This document shows positions 1 to 10,999 of a DNA stretch of 64,000 nucleotides, one piece after another. Source of the stretch: Gnetum montanum (lineage: Eukaryota; Streptophyta; Gnetopsida; Gnetales; Gnetaceae); contig MNCI01018932.1 of assembly GCA_015680685.1 (NCBI GenBank), positions 803,834 to 867,833 of the forward strand, in the 5' to 3' direction. A program made the translations under genes and the position numbers. Within the stretch, counting starts at the first letter, position 1. Every line of letters starts with the position of its first letter. The notes under the pieces were generated by a model. It was given only the letters and a program-made list of their open reading frames with translations, did no database searches and was not told the DNA's origin.

Positions 1-320
1 AGTGGTTGTTGGAAGATGATGTGGAGGGGACTCTCATGCTCGGAGTGGGTCTTGAACTCATCTTCCTCCTTCTATGAGGCTTCCTCATACGTTGCTTTTT
101 CATCATGCTTGTTTGAATGGATAAGTTGGGACAACAATTGGTGGTAGGACTCCATGAGTGGGATTATGTTAAACAAGGAGGGGTTGTACTCCTGTTCATT
201 CTGATGGACTCGTTCGTAGTCCTGTTTTGCCTCCAAATCGAGATAATCCACTTGTAGTCCTACTTGGATTTTGGCACAAAAAAATTGTATTGTTCGTGGC
301 TTAATGCAGCATGGTTTCAC
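1..320 (-). pseudogene. Possible gag N-terminal fragment of Tat-like element A
   Basis: An open frame of 82 residues starts at ATG 318-320, meets TAG at 72-74 and then stays open to the window edge. The product is hydrophilic and rich in charged residues (for instance DYLDLEAKQDYERV). I recognise no domain. The call rests on position: it lies on the strand of element A, about 550 bases downstream in the transcript of the primer-site candidate at 871-889, where gag or a leader ORF of a Tat element belongs. It could instead be an extra ORF ahead of gag. The single TAG is compatible with a lost CAG codon. The rest of the element lies outside the window. Confidence 0.3.
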
Positions 321-399
321 TGGATTATGGTATCAAATGTGTTAAACACCAATGTGGAAGGTTGATCTGGATTCATATTCATAGGTCAAGTTGTGAGAG

Positions 400-596
400 T
401 TGTTATTTGCAGAAAATGGCTAACTCTGAAAATGGCAGAAAAATGACTAAGTCTATTAGTAGCAAGAAAATGGCTAAATATAGAAATATATAGAAAATGG
501 GTAAGTGTAACAATGTAGAAAAAAATGCTAAGTATGAAAATGCAGAAAAAATGCTAAGTATGAAAACTGCTAAAAATGGCCAACTCTAGTGTAGCG
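400..596. repeat. A-rich leader repeats of element A
   Basis: Short degenerate repeats built on AAAATGGCTAAGT and GAAAATGC. The same kind of sequence lies at about 49,085-49,175, between gag and the primer site of element E. This ties A and E to one family and marks the segment as untranslated leader. Confidence 0.55.
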
Positions 597-835
597 TAAT
601 AGGGTGTTACATTGTAACATCGGGTGTTGCACTATAGTGCTATGCTGCACTATAGCACTATGATGCACTGTAGTGTTACGACCGAGTGTTGCACTATAGC
701 GCTACGCTACACTGTAGCATTGCAGTGTGTTACACTATGCTACACTACACAGCGTATGCCTGCTATGCTGCGTCCTATACCACCCTGCTATGTTACATGT
801 GGTGTAGCTACTATGCTATACAAAACAAGTCGTAA
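597..835. repeat. Array of short palindromic motifs in the leader of element A
   Basis: About 240 bases of variants of GCACTATAGC, GCTACACTGTAGC and TGCTATGCTGC. Neighbouring units are inverted with respect to each other, so short hairpins are possible. The 72-residue plus-strand frame here (624-842) is a low-complexity product of the repeat. The same motifs fill the LTR at 1,640-2,035. Confidence 0.6.
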
Positions 836-870
836 TAGTTAAAAATGATACTTGACGCAAACTTAGATCT

Positions 871-889
871 GGCCCTCCTTCTAGCACCA
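871..889 (-). promoter_or_regulatory. Primer-binding-site candidate of element A
   Basis: Read on the minus strand the site is TGGTGCTAGAAGGAGGGCC, ten bases inside the LTR edge. Element E has the same site with two changes at 49,485-49,503. It starts with TGG as a site for a tRNA 3'-CCA end should, but I cannot match it to a tRNA I know. Confidence 0.5.
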
Positions 890-1600
890 AAAACTCTAGT
901 GATACAAAACGTCAGTGGCTGGAAACACCGAGAGGTCTTTGGATGCACAATCAAACCCCAAATTCACATGAGGGCTATGCTAGAGAAAATGGATTCGGGG
1001 TGCCTTGAATGGTCTGGTCAATTAGAGAAGGACTTAACTAATGTATAATAACCCTTTTTCAAACAATGATTTTGAATGGAACACCTGATGGTAAAATAAA
1101 AGAAAACATAATGTGCATAGTAGTAGAAATGTGCTAAATGTGTAATGAGACAGTGGACACGATTGAACACTTGATAATGCCAAAAAAAATAAATGCTCTA
1201 ATAAGAAAAAAAAGGTTTGAATAGGAAGATGCACCACCCCAAAAAAAGGAAGTGTAGCTAATTCATACAGGTATACAAAGTGTACAATAGGCGTAGTGGG
1301 AGCACAGTCACAGCCTTCATGGTGTTGAGCTATGAAGTCTGGTGCTCACTGTGATGAACTATGCCTACTAGGTTGGTAGCCATGGTGTACTGTGCAATCT
1401 TGTACAAATCTACAATGGGGCTCTAGTGTGTTGTGCGATATTGATGTTTTTCTCGATTGGTATGGTGTGCTCTAGATCTCATTCACCCATGGGGATAGGT
1501 GCCAAGATGCCAAAGTGTCAAAAATGACAAATGGAAGTGCCAACTGCCTCCTTGGTGAAAAAATGAAAGCCAACCTCCTTTCTAAAAGAAGGCATAGGGT

Positions 1601-1608
1601 TATTTATA
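1601..1608 (-). promoter_or_regulatory. TATA box of the element A LTR
   Basis: TATAAATA on the minus strand, preceded in the transcript direction by the U3 palindrome array. The element E LTR has a box in the same setting at 50,181-50,186. Confidence 0.6.
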
Positions 1609-1639
1609 GGGCTAAGATTAGCCCAAAATGTGAAGCATT

Positions 1640-2035
1640 GTAGCTCTGGGTGTTGTACTATAGCGCTATGTTGCACTGTAGCGCTATGCTACACTGTAGC
1701 TCTCAGTGTTGCACTATAGCTCTATGTTGCACTGTAGCACTATGCTCCACTATAGCATGGCAGTGTGCTACGTTGTGCTACACTACACAATGTATTAGGA
1801 GTTTCACTGTAGCACTACACTACACTATAGCTTGGAAATGTGCTACGCTACACTATAGTATGGCAATGTGCTACACTGTGCTACCCTACACAACGTAGCA
1901 AGGAGTTGCACTGTAGCACTATGCTACACTATAGCATGTCAGTGTGCTACACTGTGCTATGCTTCACTGTAGCACATCAGTGTGCTACACTACGCTATGC
2001 TACACAACATGGTAGGGTGCTACAGAAAGTGTCAC
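1640..2035. repeat. Palindromic short-repeat array in U3 of element A
   Basis: Nearly 400 bases made of variants of TGCACTGTAGCGCTATGC and CAGTGTGCTACACTGTGC. Units of about 14 bases alternate in orientation (GTAGC against GCTAC). The array ends about 30 bases upstream of the TATA box at 1,601-1,608, where promoter elements would sit. Confidence 0.7.
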
Positions 2036-2184
2036 CGTCCTGATAGTTAGAACAATTTTTCAAGTCTAGGAGTTTGGTGCCAACTACACTCAACACTTGG
2101 AAAAATATGGGCAAAGTGTCACTATTTTGACACATAGCCAAATTTGCAGTCAAGATGCTGAACCCAAAAATTTATGGTGTTTTA

Positions 2185-2481
2185 GGCAATTTTTAGGCTC
2201 TCAATTTATTTCATACACAAGGCTAAACTAATTTTAGGCTCAATTGTTAGCCATGGGATGCTCTCCTATTTTGTGGTTGCCATGTACAAGCACCTTTGGA
2301 TTTTTGTGACATCTACAAATTACTTGTATGCTATGATTATTGTACCTCTCATAATCCATAATTTTTGCACATAGTGACATATTTTGTAACTATATGTTGT
2401 GCATGGAACATGCTTCCTCTTTATTTTTCCAAAACTATTTTCCTTAGAAATCTCCAAGGATAAGTCTTTGATGCCTAGCTA
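2185..2481 (-). pseudogene. Antisense fragment of Athila-like pol (protease-RT linker)
   Basis: The plus-strand text runs parallel to 55,935-56,230 in element D: the same succession of blocks is seen, from GGCTCTCAAT through TGCATGGAAC to TTTCCAAGG, with many substitutions. In D this segment codes, on the minus strand, for the end of the protease and the linker to reverse transcriptase. The fragment is cut on the left by the LTR of element A and on the right by the LTR of element B, so it is the oldest piece at this end of the window. No open frame is left. Confidence 0.65.
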
Positions 2482-3335
2482 TGGATGAATCATGTTTTGA
2501 TGTTTTCCAATATCACATATGCAATATCATAGCCTCAATATCAGATAGTCGATATTGAACCCCAAGATGCGATGTTGAATATATGATATCATGAGGTATA
2601 TGTTGGCCTATAAATATAGCACTTTGACACATGATTTTGATTATTAGTTTTTTCATAGAGTAATGAAGTTCTTATAGTTTAGGCATTCCATAGTTAGAAT
2701 ATTTCTGAGTTCCCATAGTAGGAGTATAAGTGTGTATGGATCTTTGTTTAAGCACTAATGTACCTGAGCATAGTAGTGTGATGAAAATAAAGATGAGCCC
2801 TTCTGATAATCTTTGTAGAACTAAGAATAGATTAATGTTTCCTTTAATGTGTTTGATATTCATGCACTCTACCTTAATGCATTTTAATTAAGTAATTAAT
2901 TTCCAGTTGTTAATGAACATAAGCACAACCACTTCAAACATACATATAGTGCTTGGTAACCCAGAAACGCTTAATGTTTGGTAACCCAATAGTGCTATAT
3001 GCATTCAGGATGTGTTTGGAGAGTGGGAACGAGTACTTATGTTAGGCTAGCTAGGTAGTAGATCAATTAGATGTTAAATTCCTCTACCTTACATTCTTGT
3101 TCTAGGAAATTATACTTACAAAATATAAAATGATAAAATTCATATACCTTAGTTGCACTTAACTATAGACTTGTACCTCATGAGTGGCACTAAGAAGACA
3201 ATGATTGTCCTAATTAGATTTGACCTTTTTAGAACTAGTGTACTTAAAAACTTAAGATTTTCGAAATTCAACTAGATTATGCATGAATGCTTGTGATTTG
3301 TATGGTTGGGCATAGGGGTACCTCACTACTAATCA
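2482..3335 (+). repeat. 5' LTR of element B
   Basis: It aligns along its length with the LTRs of element C (shared blocks include the TGTACCTGAGCA region near 2,760 and the end block GTATGGTTGGGCATAGGGG at 3,299-3,317). It starts TGGATGAATC and ends TACTAATCA, followed by one base and the primer site. U3 holds AATATC/GATATC motifs (2,510-2,590) just ahead of TATAAATA (2,609-2,616). Confidence 0.8.
2510..2616 (+). promoter_or_regulatory. GATATC-type motif cluster and TATA box, element B LTR
   Basis: Several AATATC, GATATT and GATATC hexamers lie within 80 bases, then TATAAATA at 2,609-2,616. The same layout recurs in the LTRs of elements C and F. Confidence 0.6.
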
Positions 3336-3336
3336 T

Positions 3337-3355
3337 TGGTGTTGTTGCTAAGGAC
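3337..3355 (+). promoter_or_regulatory. Primer-binding site of element B (tRNA-Asp type)
   Basis: TGGTGTTGTTGCTAAGGAC, one base after the LTR. It matches the tRNA-Asp complement used by plant Athila elements, with changes that are nearly all C-to-T or G-to-A. Confidence 0.75.
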
Positions 3356-3498
3356 CTTTTAGTTGTTACATCTGCTATCTAGCATTTAGTGAAAATTATT
3401 CAAAATCATTGAAACAAACACTAGAGTCATATCATACTTTAAAATAACTACAACAATTTCTAAAAGCACATTGCATTTGTATTTTTGAACATAAAATA

Positions 3499-5111
3499 TC
3501 TTCTTCTCATAGGAGTGGTTCTCTACCCAAGTCCAATGGAGTACATCAGTAGGTGCCTCAATAATATAGATTGGTATATGCTCATCTTGATGAGTATGTA
3601 TCCAATTTCACCTTCATCCTACACCTAGATGAATAGTTGTGATGGCGTTACATGGAGGGCAACATTGTGTTGGCACTAGATCAATCCATTCCTATGATTC
3701 TCTAACAAATGCTTATACGATTGGATCTCTAAGGACTTCATGTTAAGTACGTTGTGTAGGATAGTAACACTAGGGATTATCATCCCACTGAGGCACAACA
3801 TCTAAGGGATCGATAGTGAGAACAACATTATGAATCTATAAATGGAAAGTGGTTTAATGATTTTCCATTTTTGCTCTAGTAAAAAGATGATGGAGAACCC
3901 TTCTCTAGGGGTTTTTCATTTAGTGAAATTCCTCTCTTTAACTTTTATGAAGGAGGTCAAAACTAGAACCTACAATTCCACAACCCTAGTTCTGGCAAGA
4001 ATGAATCTAATGACAAAGGAGGATCCAAGGAGGAGAGTCAGGGTAGGGATGTAGACAAGAAATAAGATCATGATTGTGGTCATGATCATTGAAGAGGGGG
4101 TAGCAGGCATCATGATGGTGCTAGTTCTCCTTCCTCTTCACCTTTGTCATCATCTTCTTATTTTGGCTCCAACCACAACTGTAGGGGTCGTGACCATTAT
4201 AGAGGTAATCAACGGGACTAAAATGATCAAAGGGACCATCGAGCAAGTCAAGACTAGAGGTGTGGGCATTCAAGAAAGAACCACTAACATGAATGAGGAG
4301 GTAGTAGAGGGCATCATAGGTACTAGAATCATGACCTCAATGAGCCTTTTCTTGCTACTTGGAGTATGCTAAACATTACATAGGTAGTGAGGATTCCAAT
4401 AAGGCATGTAAAAGATAGTCAGATCAAAAGACTAGATATGAACAATATTCCTCAGTTCAAAGGGGGTTACAACTCATATCTACAAAACCATCTTCAAGCT
4501 TCCAAGATGCATGTGCCTTGTAGAATATATAGAATGAGTGGAAAAAGCTTAAGTTGTTTTCAAGGAAACTCATTAAAGAGGCAAAGAACTAGTATTAGTC
4601 CTTAGAACTAGAATTTATCAGATGATAGAGTACAATGCTTAACTTATTCAATGACAAATATCATATGTACTCCCAAGTGTCCAACTTAAGAAGGTAGATC
4701 CAAGAATGGAAACAAGGGATATATGAACCCTTGAATGCCACCGTTAAGTGATACTATTCCTTAGTGCACAAATGTCTTGGCCATGATTATTCTCAACTAG
4801 ACCAACTTTGTCACATTGTAGACAGGATTTGATTAGAAATAAGGAGAATTCATGGCATCTATGCCCAAGGGTAACTATTAAAATTAAGCATCCATAAAAT
4901 CTAAAGATTGATTAAGTAGGTAGCTAAACAGGAAGGACAATTAAGAAAATGAGGAAGTGTAGAAGAGTACAACTACAATCCTTCCATTTGCAAGAGGCAG
5001 GTTTGATTTTGTGACAATGAGAAAGAATCATCACTTGATGAGGTGGTTAATAGGAAAACCTTTCCACTTCAAAAATTTCAATCTAAAATAATGCTAAGGT
5101 TGATAAATTAT
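3499..5111 (+). pseudogene. Gag of element B, first part
   Basis: The frame opens at 3,499 with ATATCTTCTTCTCATAGGAG, the counterpart of the gag start of element C (ATG at 6,150); here the start codon has become ATA. The region follows C's gag block by block: the N-terminal segment naming 'HLDEYVSNFTFILHLDE', a glycine/serine/histidine-rich stretch around 4,000-4,360, then the retrotransposon gag core from about 4,390 (residues RIPIRHVKDSQIKRLDMNN, then IPQFKGGYN). Frameshifts and stops interrupt it throughout. The segment stops at 5,111 at the insertion of element C and continues at 15,237. Confidence 0.7.
5107..5111. repeat. Target-site duplication of element C, left copy
   Basis: attat directly before the LTR. 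The right copy is gttat at 15,237-15,241 (four of five bases agree). Joining the flanks restores a gag context that matches element C around 7,740-7,755. Confidence 0.75.
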
Positions 5112-5992
5112 TGATAAATCATTTTTTAAATACTCCAATATTGGGGTGGCCATGCTAGTAGGTACACGATATCAGGTACGCGATATCGCAACCCAAGATG
5201 CAATATCGTACATTTTGATATTGTAGGGTTACTCTTAGGTCTATACATATAGCACCTAGGCACACAATTGGGAGTAACTTTTTGGTAATCAAGTAGTGAA
5301 ACTCTTGCAGTTTGTCCATTTGAAAGTTAGAATATTTTCCAAGTGCCCATAGTAGAAGGTCTAAGTGTGAACAAATATTTGTTCAAGTATTGATGTACCT
5401 GAGCACACCATTGTGTTGGCAATAAAGATGAACTCTTTAATCCATTCCTTGCAGCACTTGATATTTTCTTTCCTATGCATTTACATATTGTTATTTCATG
5501 CAATTTACATTAATATCATTTATGTAGTAATTAATTTTGATCAATCAATAAAATCATTAAATTACATAAGCATGACCACTTTGAGCATACATGTGACACT
5601 TGGTAGCTCAAAAATGGCTAGCGTTTGATAGCCGAGTAGTGTTTGCACAAGTTCAGGATGTGTCCAGGAAGTGGAGATGGTTACTTGTGTTAGGCTAGAT
5701 TAGACTATAGTTTACTTAGCAATTAATCACTCTTATTTATAATCACTTTTATTCTTGTCCTAGGTGAGTAATTCCATAAAAAACACAAAATAATAAAAAT
5801 CTTATGCCTCAATCACACTTAACCATACAATTGCATTCCACAAGTGGTACTGGGAAGACAACAAATGAACAATAAGCATACACTGTTTAGCTCTAGTGTA
5901 CTTTATAATTATAGTCTATGGAATTTGACTAGATTGCATGTGAAAACTTGTGATTCTTATGGTTGGGCATAGGGATACCTTACCACTCATCA
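5112..5992 (+). repeat. 5' LTR of element C
   Basis: 881 bases, starting TGATAAATC and ending CACTCATCA, with the short inverted ends TGAT/ATCA. It matches 14,353-15,236 end to end by eye, with many C/T and G/A differences. GATATC-type motifs lie at 5,167-5,222 and a weak TATA (TATACATA) at 5,242-5,249. Confidence 0.88.
5167..5249 (+). promoter_or_regulatory. GATATC-type motif cluster and weak TATA box, element C 5' LTR
   Basis: Includes CGATATCAGGTACGCGATAT and CAATATCG, with TATACATA about 20 bases downstream. The 3' LTR keeps a better box, TATAAATA at 14,483-14,490. Confidence 0.6.
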
Positions 5993-5993
5993 T

Positions 5994-6012
5994 TGGTGCC
6001 ATTGCTGAGGAC
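5994..6012 (+). promoter_or_regulatory. Primer-binding site of element C (tRNA-Asp type)
   Basis: TGGTGCCATTGCTGAGGAC, one base after the LTR. It differs from the expected TGGCGCCGTTGCCGGGGA core only where CG has become TG or CA, and at nearby C/G positions. Confidence 0.82.
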
Positions 6013-6149
6013 TGTAGTTCTTCGTGCGCTATCTAAACCTAGTGAAACTTAGTAACCTCGTTGTTAGAACCATAAGAGTCAAATCCTATAAAAACAAAAA
6101 TTATTATCATTAAATTAAATCTCAATTTCACACTGTTTATTAACACAAA

Positions 6150-8700
6150 ATGTCTTCTTCTCATAGGAGTCCATCTTCACCCAGGGTAGTTCAGGTGCCT
6201 CAACAATACCAAGTGGTGTATGCTCATCTCAATGAGCATGTACCAGACTTCACCTTCATCTTACATCAAGATGAACTGATGTAGTGCCAAGATATGGAAG
6301 GTAACATTGTGTTTCCACCTAACCAATATGTTCTAGCAATGTTCCAACTAATGCTTGCACAACACAGGCTTCAACATCTCCATGGAGAATACGAGATGTG
6401 AGTTCTTGACTCAAGGGATTATCATCTCACCAAAGTAAGAAAATTAAGGGATTGATAGTAGGGCACTAGCATGAGCTTGTGAAGGAAAAGGGGTCAAATA
6501 TCTTTCCACCTCCACTTGGCCTAATTGATAAAGGTAACCACTTCTTTAGTGATTCTCCTCTCTTTAAGTTTGTTCAAGGAGTCCTCAACCAGAATGTACA
6601 ATCCACAACCCATAATCTAGGTTCTGATGAAAATGGATCTAATGATAAAAATGGATCTAGAGAAGAAAGTTAAGAAAAGGGGGATAAAGGAGATCATAAT
6701 CATGATTTTGGTCATAAGCATCAAAGGAAGGGTGATAGACGTCAGTGCGAAGGAAGTTGGCCTTTTCTTCCCTCTCATCGTCATCGTCTTCTTCTTCATC
6801 TAGTTTAGATCATGGTCACAAAAGAAATAATCATGATGGAGGTGACCAACAAGACCAAAATAATAGAAGGGACCATCAAGATAGTTGTGACCAAAGACAT
6901 GGGCAATCTAGAGAGGCCCATCATCAAAAAAGAAGGGTTAGTTGGAAACATCATAGGCACCACCATCATGGACTTGATAAACCTCTACTTGATACTTGGG
7001 ACATGTTGAATATTGTAGAGTCTATGAGGATTTCAAGAAGGCATGTGAAGGACAATAGAATAAAGAGGCTAGATATGAATAACATTCCTCAGTTCGATGG
7101 AGGATATGATGTTGATCTACAAAATCATCTCCAGGAATTCCAAGATGCATGTGCCTTGAAAAATATTAATAATGAATGGCAAAAGTTGAAATTATTTTCA
7201 AGGACACTCATAAAGGAAGTAGAAAATTGGTATTAATCCTTGGAACCAAAATCGATCAGGTGGTGGAGTATGATGTTGGAACTATTCAATGACAAATATC
7301 AAACGTACTCCCAAGTATCCAATCTAAGGAAATAAGTTCAAGGGTGGAAACAAGGAAATCATGAGCCCTTGGATGCTACTATTGGCTAATACTACTCTCT
7401 ATTGCATAGGTGTTCCAACCATGGATACTCTCAACTTGATCAACTTTGCCATATCATAGATGGATTATGGTCTGAAACAAAAATAACCCTTGGCATCTAT
7501 GCCCAAGGGAGATTGACAAAGTTAAGCACCCATCAAATCAAAAAACTAATTGAGTAGGTAGCCAAGGAGGAGGGAGAGTTGAGAAACTATAAAAGTGTAG
7601 AAGAATACAATAGAGACCCTTCTATTTAAAAAAATGTGTTTGATTTTGTGATAGTGAGGATGAATTCACCAGAGATGAGGTGGTTAATCAAAAAACCTTA
7701 CTGTTCCAAAAATTGCAATCAGAAATTATGGCTAAGGTTGATCAATTATGGGACTCCATAGACAATAGGTTTCAAGTTGTTTTAAAAATTATTGAAGAGT
7801 CTAAGAAACAAAGCAGTGAGCTAGACTATCAAAGACATAAGGAAGCTAAACGTACCATATCTAAGGGTAAAGGTAAAATGGCTACAATAGAGATGGTTGT
7901 GGATAGTGATTTAGATGATGATGGTGAGTGTGATGTTTTCCAATATGAACATCCTAAGCAATGTTGTCTAGTTATATGACACTTGCAAGAATCTGGGATG
8001 TATGTCTTATATCCACAACTTGCACAAAGGAAAACACTAAAAAAATTTCCTTCTCCACATGGCAATCCTCGACAGTTTCACCAACCATAGCAATACGATC
8101 CAAGTGAAAATCCTTCATAACCTCATGAATTATACTAGTAGTGATAGCAACCACAATCGCGGGCATTGCCACCTCCAAGATAACAATACCCTTATTGGTA
8201 ACCAGATTCCTAAAGTTACTTTGTTTAGCAACCTTTATCTCCAAGGAACTCCTTTGGTCATATGGCTACTTACCAACCTCACCACAACCCTCCTAAAACA
8301 TACCAATCATCCTATCCAAGGAGCGATGCCACCTACTACCCTCATGCACCTCTTGTTCCTCCACCTACTCCTCCACCTCCTACATAACTACCCCTTGCTC
8401 CATCCATGCAAAGTGAATTACCTGCACAACCATAACAAATGAATGCTATGAGGATAGTTAATTTGCAATTGGTTAACCCATCCAGCTGGTCAAAATCATG
8501 AATAAGGAAAGGATCCTTGTTCTGACCTTGCAGTCCACCAAAGCCCTCAGACACATCAGTGGTTGGTAACCCTACTCCTTCACCTTCCTCTGTTTCCTTT
8601 CTATTCGAGTCCCCCTCAAACCAAAATCCTTCTTGAATCCATATTGTAATGCTAACAGATGTTGTATCCAATTGGATTTGAGTTGGTAATCTACCTAGAA
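6150..8700 (+). pseudogene. Gag of element C (Athila-like)
   Basis: Structural protein that would form the virus-like particle. ATG at 6,150 opens with MSSSHRSPSSPR. A Ser/His-rich stretch (about 6,770-6,980) is followed by the gag core from about 7,020: IPQFDGGYDVDLQNHLQEFQ, then LELFNDKYQTYS, then LGIYAQG. The same core occurs in elements B, D and F. The C-terminal third (7,680-8,700), rich in Pro, Tyr, Gln and Ser, runs on into the protease in one frame (7,680 and 8,961 share it), so gag and pro were one polyprotein. At least two frameshifts (between 6,400 and 6,745, and between 7,237 and 7,680) and many TAG/TGA stops break it. I see no clear CCHC knuckle. Confidence 0.75.
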
Positions 8701-9230
8701 AATTAGATGATTCCAGAAGTCTCCTAGTTTACTTGCAAATTGCTAGGAATGATCCTTGTAAAGCTCTTCTTAACTTTGGTTTTAGTGTTAATTTGATCTC
8801 GCATTAGATGTACATAATATGTAACCTTCCTCCTTTGAAGAAGAGAAACATATGGTTGGAACTAATGGACTAGTCCATCATTGTTCCATTGGGATTGGTT
8901 GAGAAAATCATCACCACCATTTGTAGGTGATCATATCCTATTGATTTCCTAGTAATCAAAGTGAAGAATTACAAGGGGAACTTTCCAATTATTATGGGAA
9001 GGACATGGATAAGTACTATTGATGCCAAAATGGGCATTAGAGATCTTTCCTTGGAAATATCAAAAGAAAAAGCATGTGGAAGGATCGAGAAGAAGAGAGT
9101 TCCATGTAGCACGTACAATGATTCAAGGTGCCATTGTATGCAGAAGTTATGATCAATAAAGCAAACATTTATCTCTACATGCAAGCAGTGTACACCAGAA
9201 GCTGATATCCAGATATGTCTATACGTAGTA
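8700..9230 (+). pseudogene. Aspartic protease of element C
   Basis: Would cut the Gag-Pol polyprotein. After the gag tail, residues CKALLNFGFSVNLISHQMY stand where Athila proteases have the D-[ST]-G active site, so the catalytic Asp has become Asn. The second conserved part, DFLVIKVKNYKGNFPIIMGR near 8,943-9,003, corresponds to the flap and the ILGRPFL-like region. It continues in frame from gag. The sister copy in element B (16,230-16,545) keeps DSGS at the active site. Confidence 0.7.
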
Positions 9231-9689
9231 GGCACAAAACAAGAGGGCACATAGTGGCTAATAGCTGATGCTAACAGTAGTACATCATGCATGGAACCAA
9301 CTGAGGGACGAATGTATGAGTGCGTTGCAAGTATGGATGAACTCAAACAAGTTCACCACCAGCTCTTTGAAGGAGTAAATGATGATGTTGATTGGGATGA
9401 GCTAGAAATTCTTGATAATTTTAAATAAGAGCCCCTTACATTGAATATTCTACTAGATGGAATGGAATACGTATTTTTGAAAAATGGGAGGTCAGTTATC
9501 ATTAATTTCAGGCTTGCTAAAAAATAGAAGAAAAATTTGATAAAATTTATGGAAAAGTGGTTAGTAGCCTTTGTTTGGTGATATTCCAAGCTCACTGGGA
9601 TAGATCCAAGAATATGCTACCACAAGATATACACCAACCCCACTGTCAAGCCAAAATGACAACCACATCAATGTTTGAATCCCAAGTTA

Positions 9690-10460
9690 AAATAGATTAT
9701 CAAAGAGGAGATTGAACAACTTTTGAAAGCAGGATTTATTTACCCTATTGTAGATAGTGAGTGGGTCAACCCACTCATGATCATGCCAAAGAAAGGAGGC
9801 AAATGACAGGTGTGCAATGACTTCCAACTGCTCAACATGACAACCTTCAAGAATCATTTTCCATTATCTTTTGTTGACCAAGTACTGGACATCATGTTAG
9901 GGCATAGCTTTTATAGCTTTTTGGATGGTTATAGTGGCTATAACCAAATCTGAATTACACCAGAGGAGTAGGCAAAGATAAATTTCATAGTCCTTGGAGG
10001 ACTTTTTCTTACCATCAAATGCCATTTGGTCTATGTAATGCCCCAGCCACATTTCAATGATTAGTTCTTATCATTTTCCAATAATAGATCAATAGTGAGA
10101 TAGAAGTCTTTACGGATGATTTTTCTACCTATGGAGCTATGTTCGAGCAAGCCTTGGACCATCTTGAGTAGGTGTTAAAGAGATGTGTCAAACCAAACCT
10201 CTGGCTTAAGTGGGAAAAGAGTTATCTTATGGTCTAGGAAGGCATAGTCTTGGGGCATTACATCTCAAAAGCAAGAATTAAGGTGGACCCTAAAAAAATA
10301 AGGATCATCCAAGGAATAACCTACCAACCTAAAACAGTCAAAGAAGTTTGGTCATTCCTTGGTCATAGTGGCTATTACCGACGATTCATTGAGAATTTTT
10401 CCAAAATCACCAAGCTATTGGTAGAATTGATAAAAAAGGATGCATTGTTTGTCTAGACCC
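9690..10460 (+). pseudogene. Reverse transcriptase of element C (Athila lineage)
   Basis: Copies the element RNA into DNA. Recognisable in order: IEQLLKAGFIYPIVDSEWV, MPKKGG, HFPLSFVDQ, FLDGYSGYNQI, FGLCNAPATF, the catalytic box FTDDFSTYG (both Asp kept, near 10,105-10,140), then from 10,250 the long intact piece with VWSFLGHSGYYRRFIENFSK. These match the fingers-palm-thumb order of Athila RTs. Stops include TGA after KKGGK, where relatives have Trp, and TGA after GYNQI. At least one frameshift occurs before the catalytic box. The reading continues into RNase H. Confidence 0.82.
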
Positions 10461-10930
10461 CTACCTATGAATCAGCATTTCAATAATTGAAGCAAATTCC
10501 TGTTGAAACTCCTATTCTTCAAACACCAAATTGGTCTAGACCATTTCATGTGATGACCAATGCATCAAATTATTCTTTGGGGGAAGTGCTTATGCAGATG
10601 GATGATCAAAAATATCCATATTACATTCATTGTGCAAGCCAAAGCATTGTAGGTGGACAAACATAGAAAAGGAGTTGATGGAAATGGTGTTTGATTTATA
10701 GAAGTTCAAGCACCATGTGCTTGGCTACAAAGTGTTTGTGCATACAGATCATAGCACCATCAAATTTCTAATGAACAAACCAATGGTGAGTGCCTATGTC
10801 ATATGGTGGCTTGTTATTTTGTAGGAATTCAATCTCATGATGGTATATCGTAAAGGTGTGGAGAATGTGATTGTGGATCACTTATTGCAACTAATATGAG
10901 ATGACAAGGAGAAAGAAAGCCCTTTATTTG
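10461..10930 (+). pseudogene. RNase H domain of element C
   Basis: Would remove the RNA strand after copying. After TPTYESAFQ comes WSRPFHVMTNASNYSLGEVL, the RNase H start, with the first catalytic Asp changed to Asn, then QMDDQKYPYYIHCASQSI. Further on the text parallels the better preserved domain in element D (54,437-54,780) but is out of frame. Heavily decayed. Confidence 0.65.
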
Positions 10931-10999
10931 ATCAATTCCCTGATGAATCTCTCCTTTTAGGTGCTATTAATGTACAAATGCCTAATGAACCAAAATGGT

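Larger units (their letters stand above)
900..2184 (-). repeat. 5' LTR of Tat-like element A
   Basis: The boundaries are set by comparison with the LTRs of element E: the left edge TGATACAAAACGTCAGTGG matches the edge at 49,515, and the right edge GTGTTTTA matches GTGTTTCA at 51,405 with one C-to-T change. The middle parts match in order (for example the segment around 960-1,060 with 49,580-49,660). At 1,285 bases it is shorter than the E LTRs (about 1.9 kb). On the minus strand the right end is U3; a TATAAATA box lies at 1,601-1,608, directly below the palindrome array. The partner LTR is outside the window. Confidence 0.75.

Noticed and set aside
624-842. 72-residue plus-strand frame rich in His, Tyr, Cys and Met
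   Set aside because: It is a direct translation of the short palindrome array; the similar frames at 1,650-1,898 and 1,840-2,043 arise the same way.
1640-2035. CRISPR-like array
   Set aside because: No constant repeat alternating with unique spacers; units grade into each other and the setting is a plant LTR.
8342-8671. 109-residue minus-strand frame with a Gly-rich end
   Set aside because: Antisense shadow of the Pro/Ser-rich gag tail of element C, which reads through on the plus strand into the protease.
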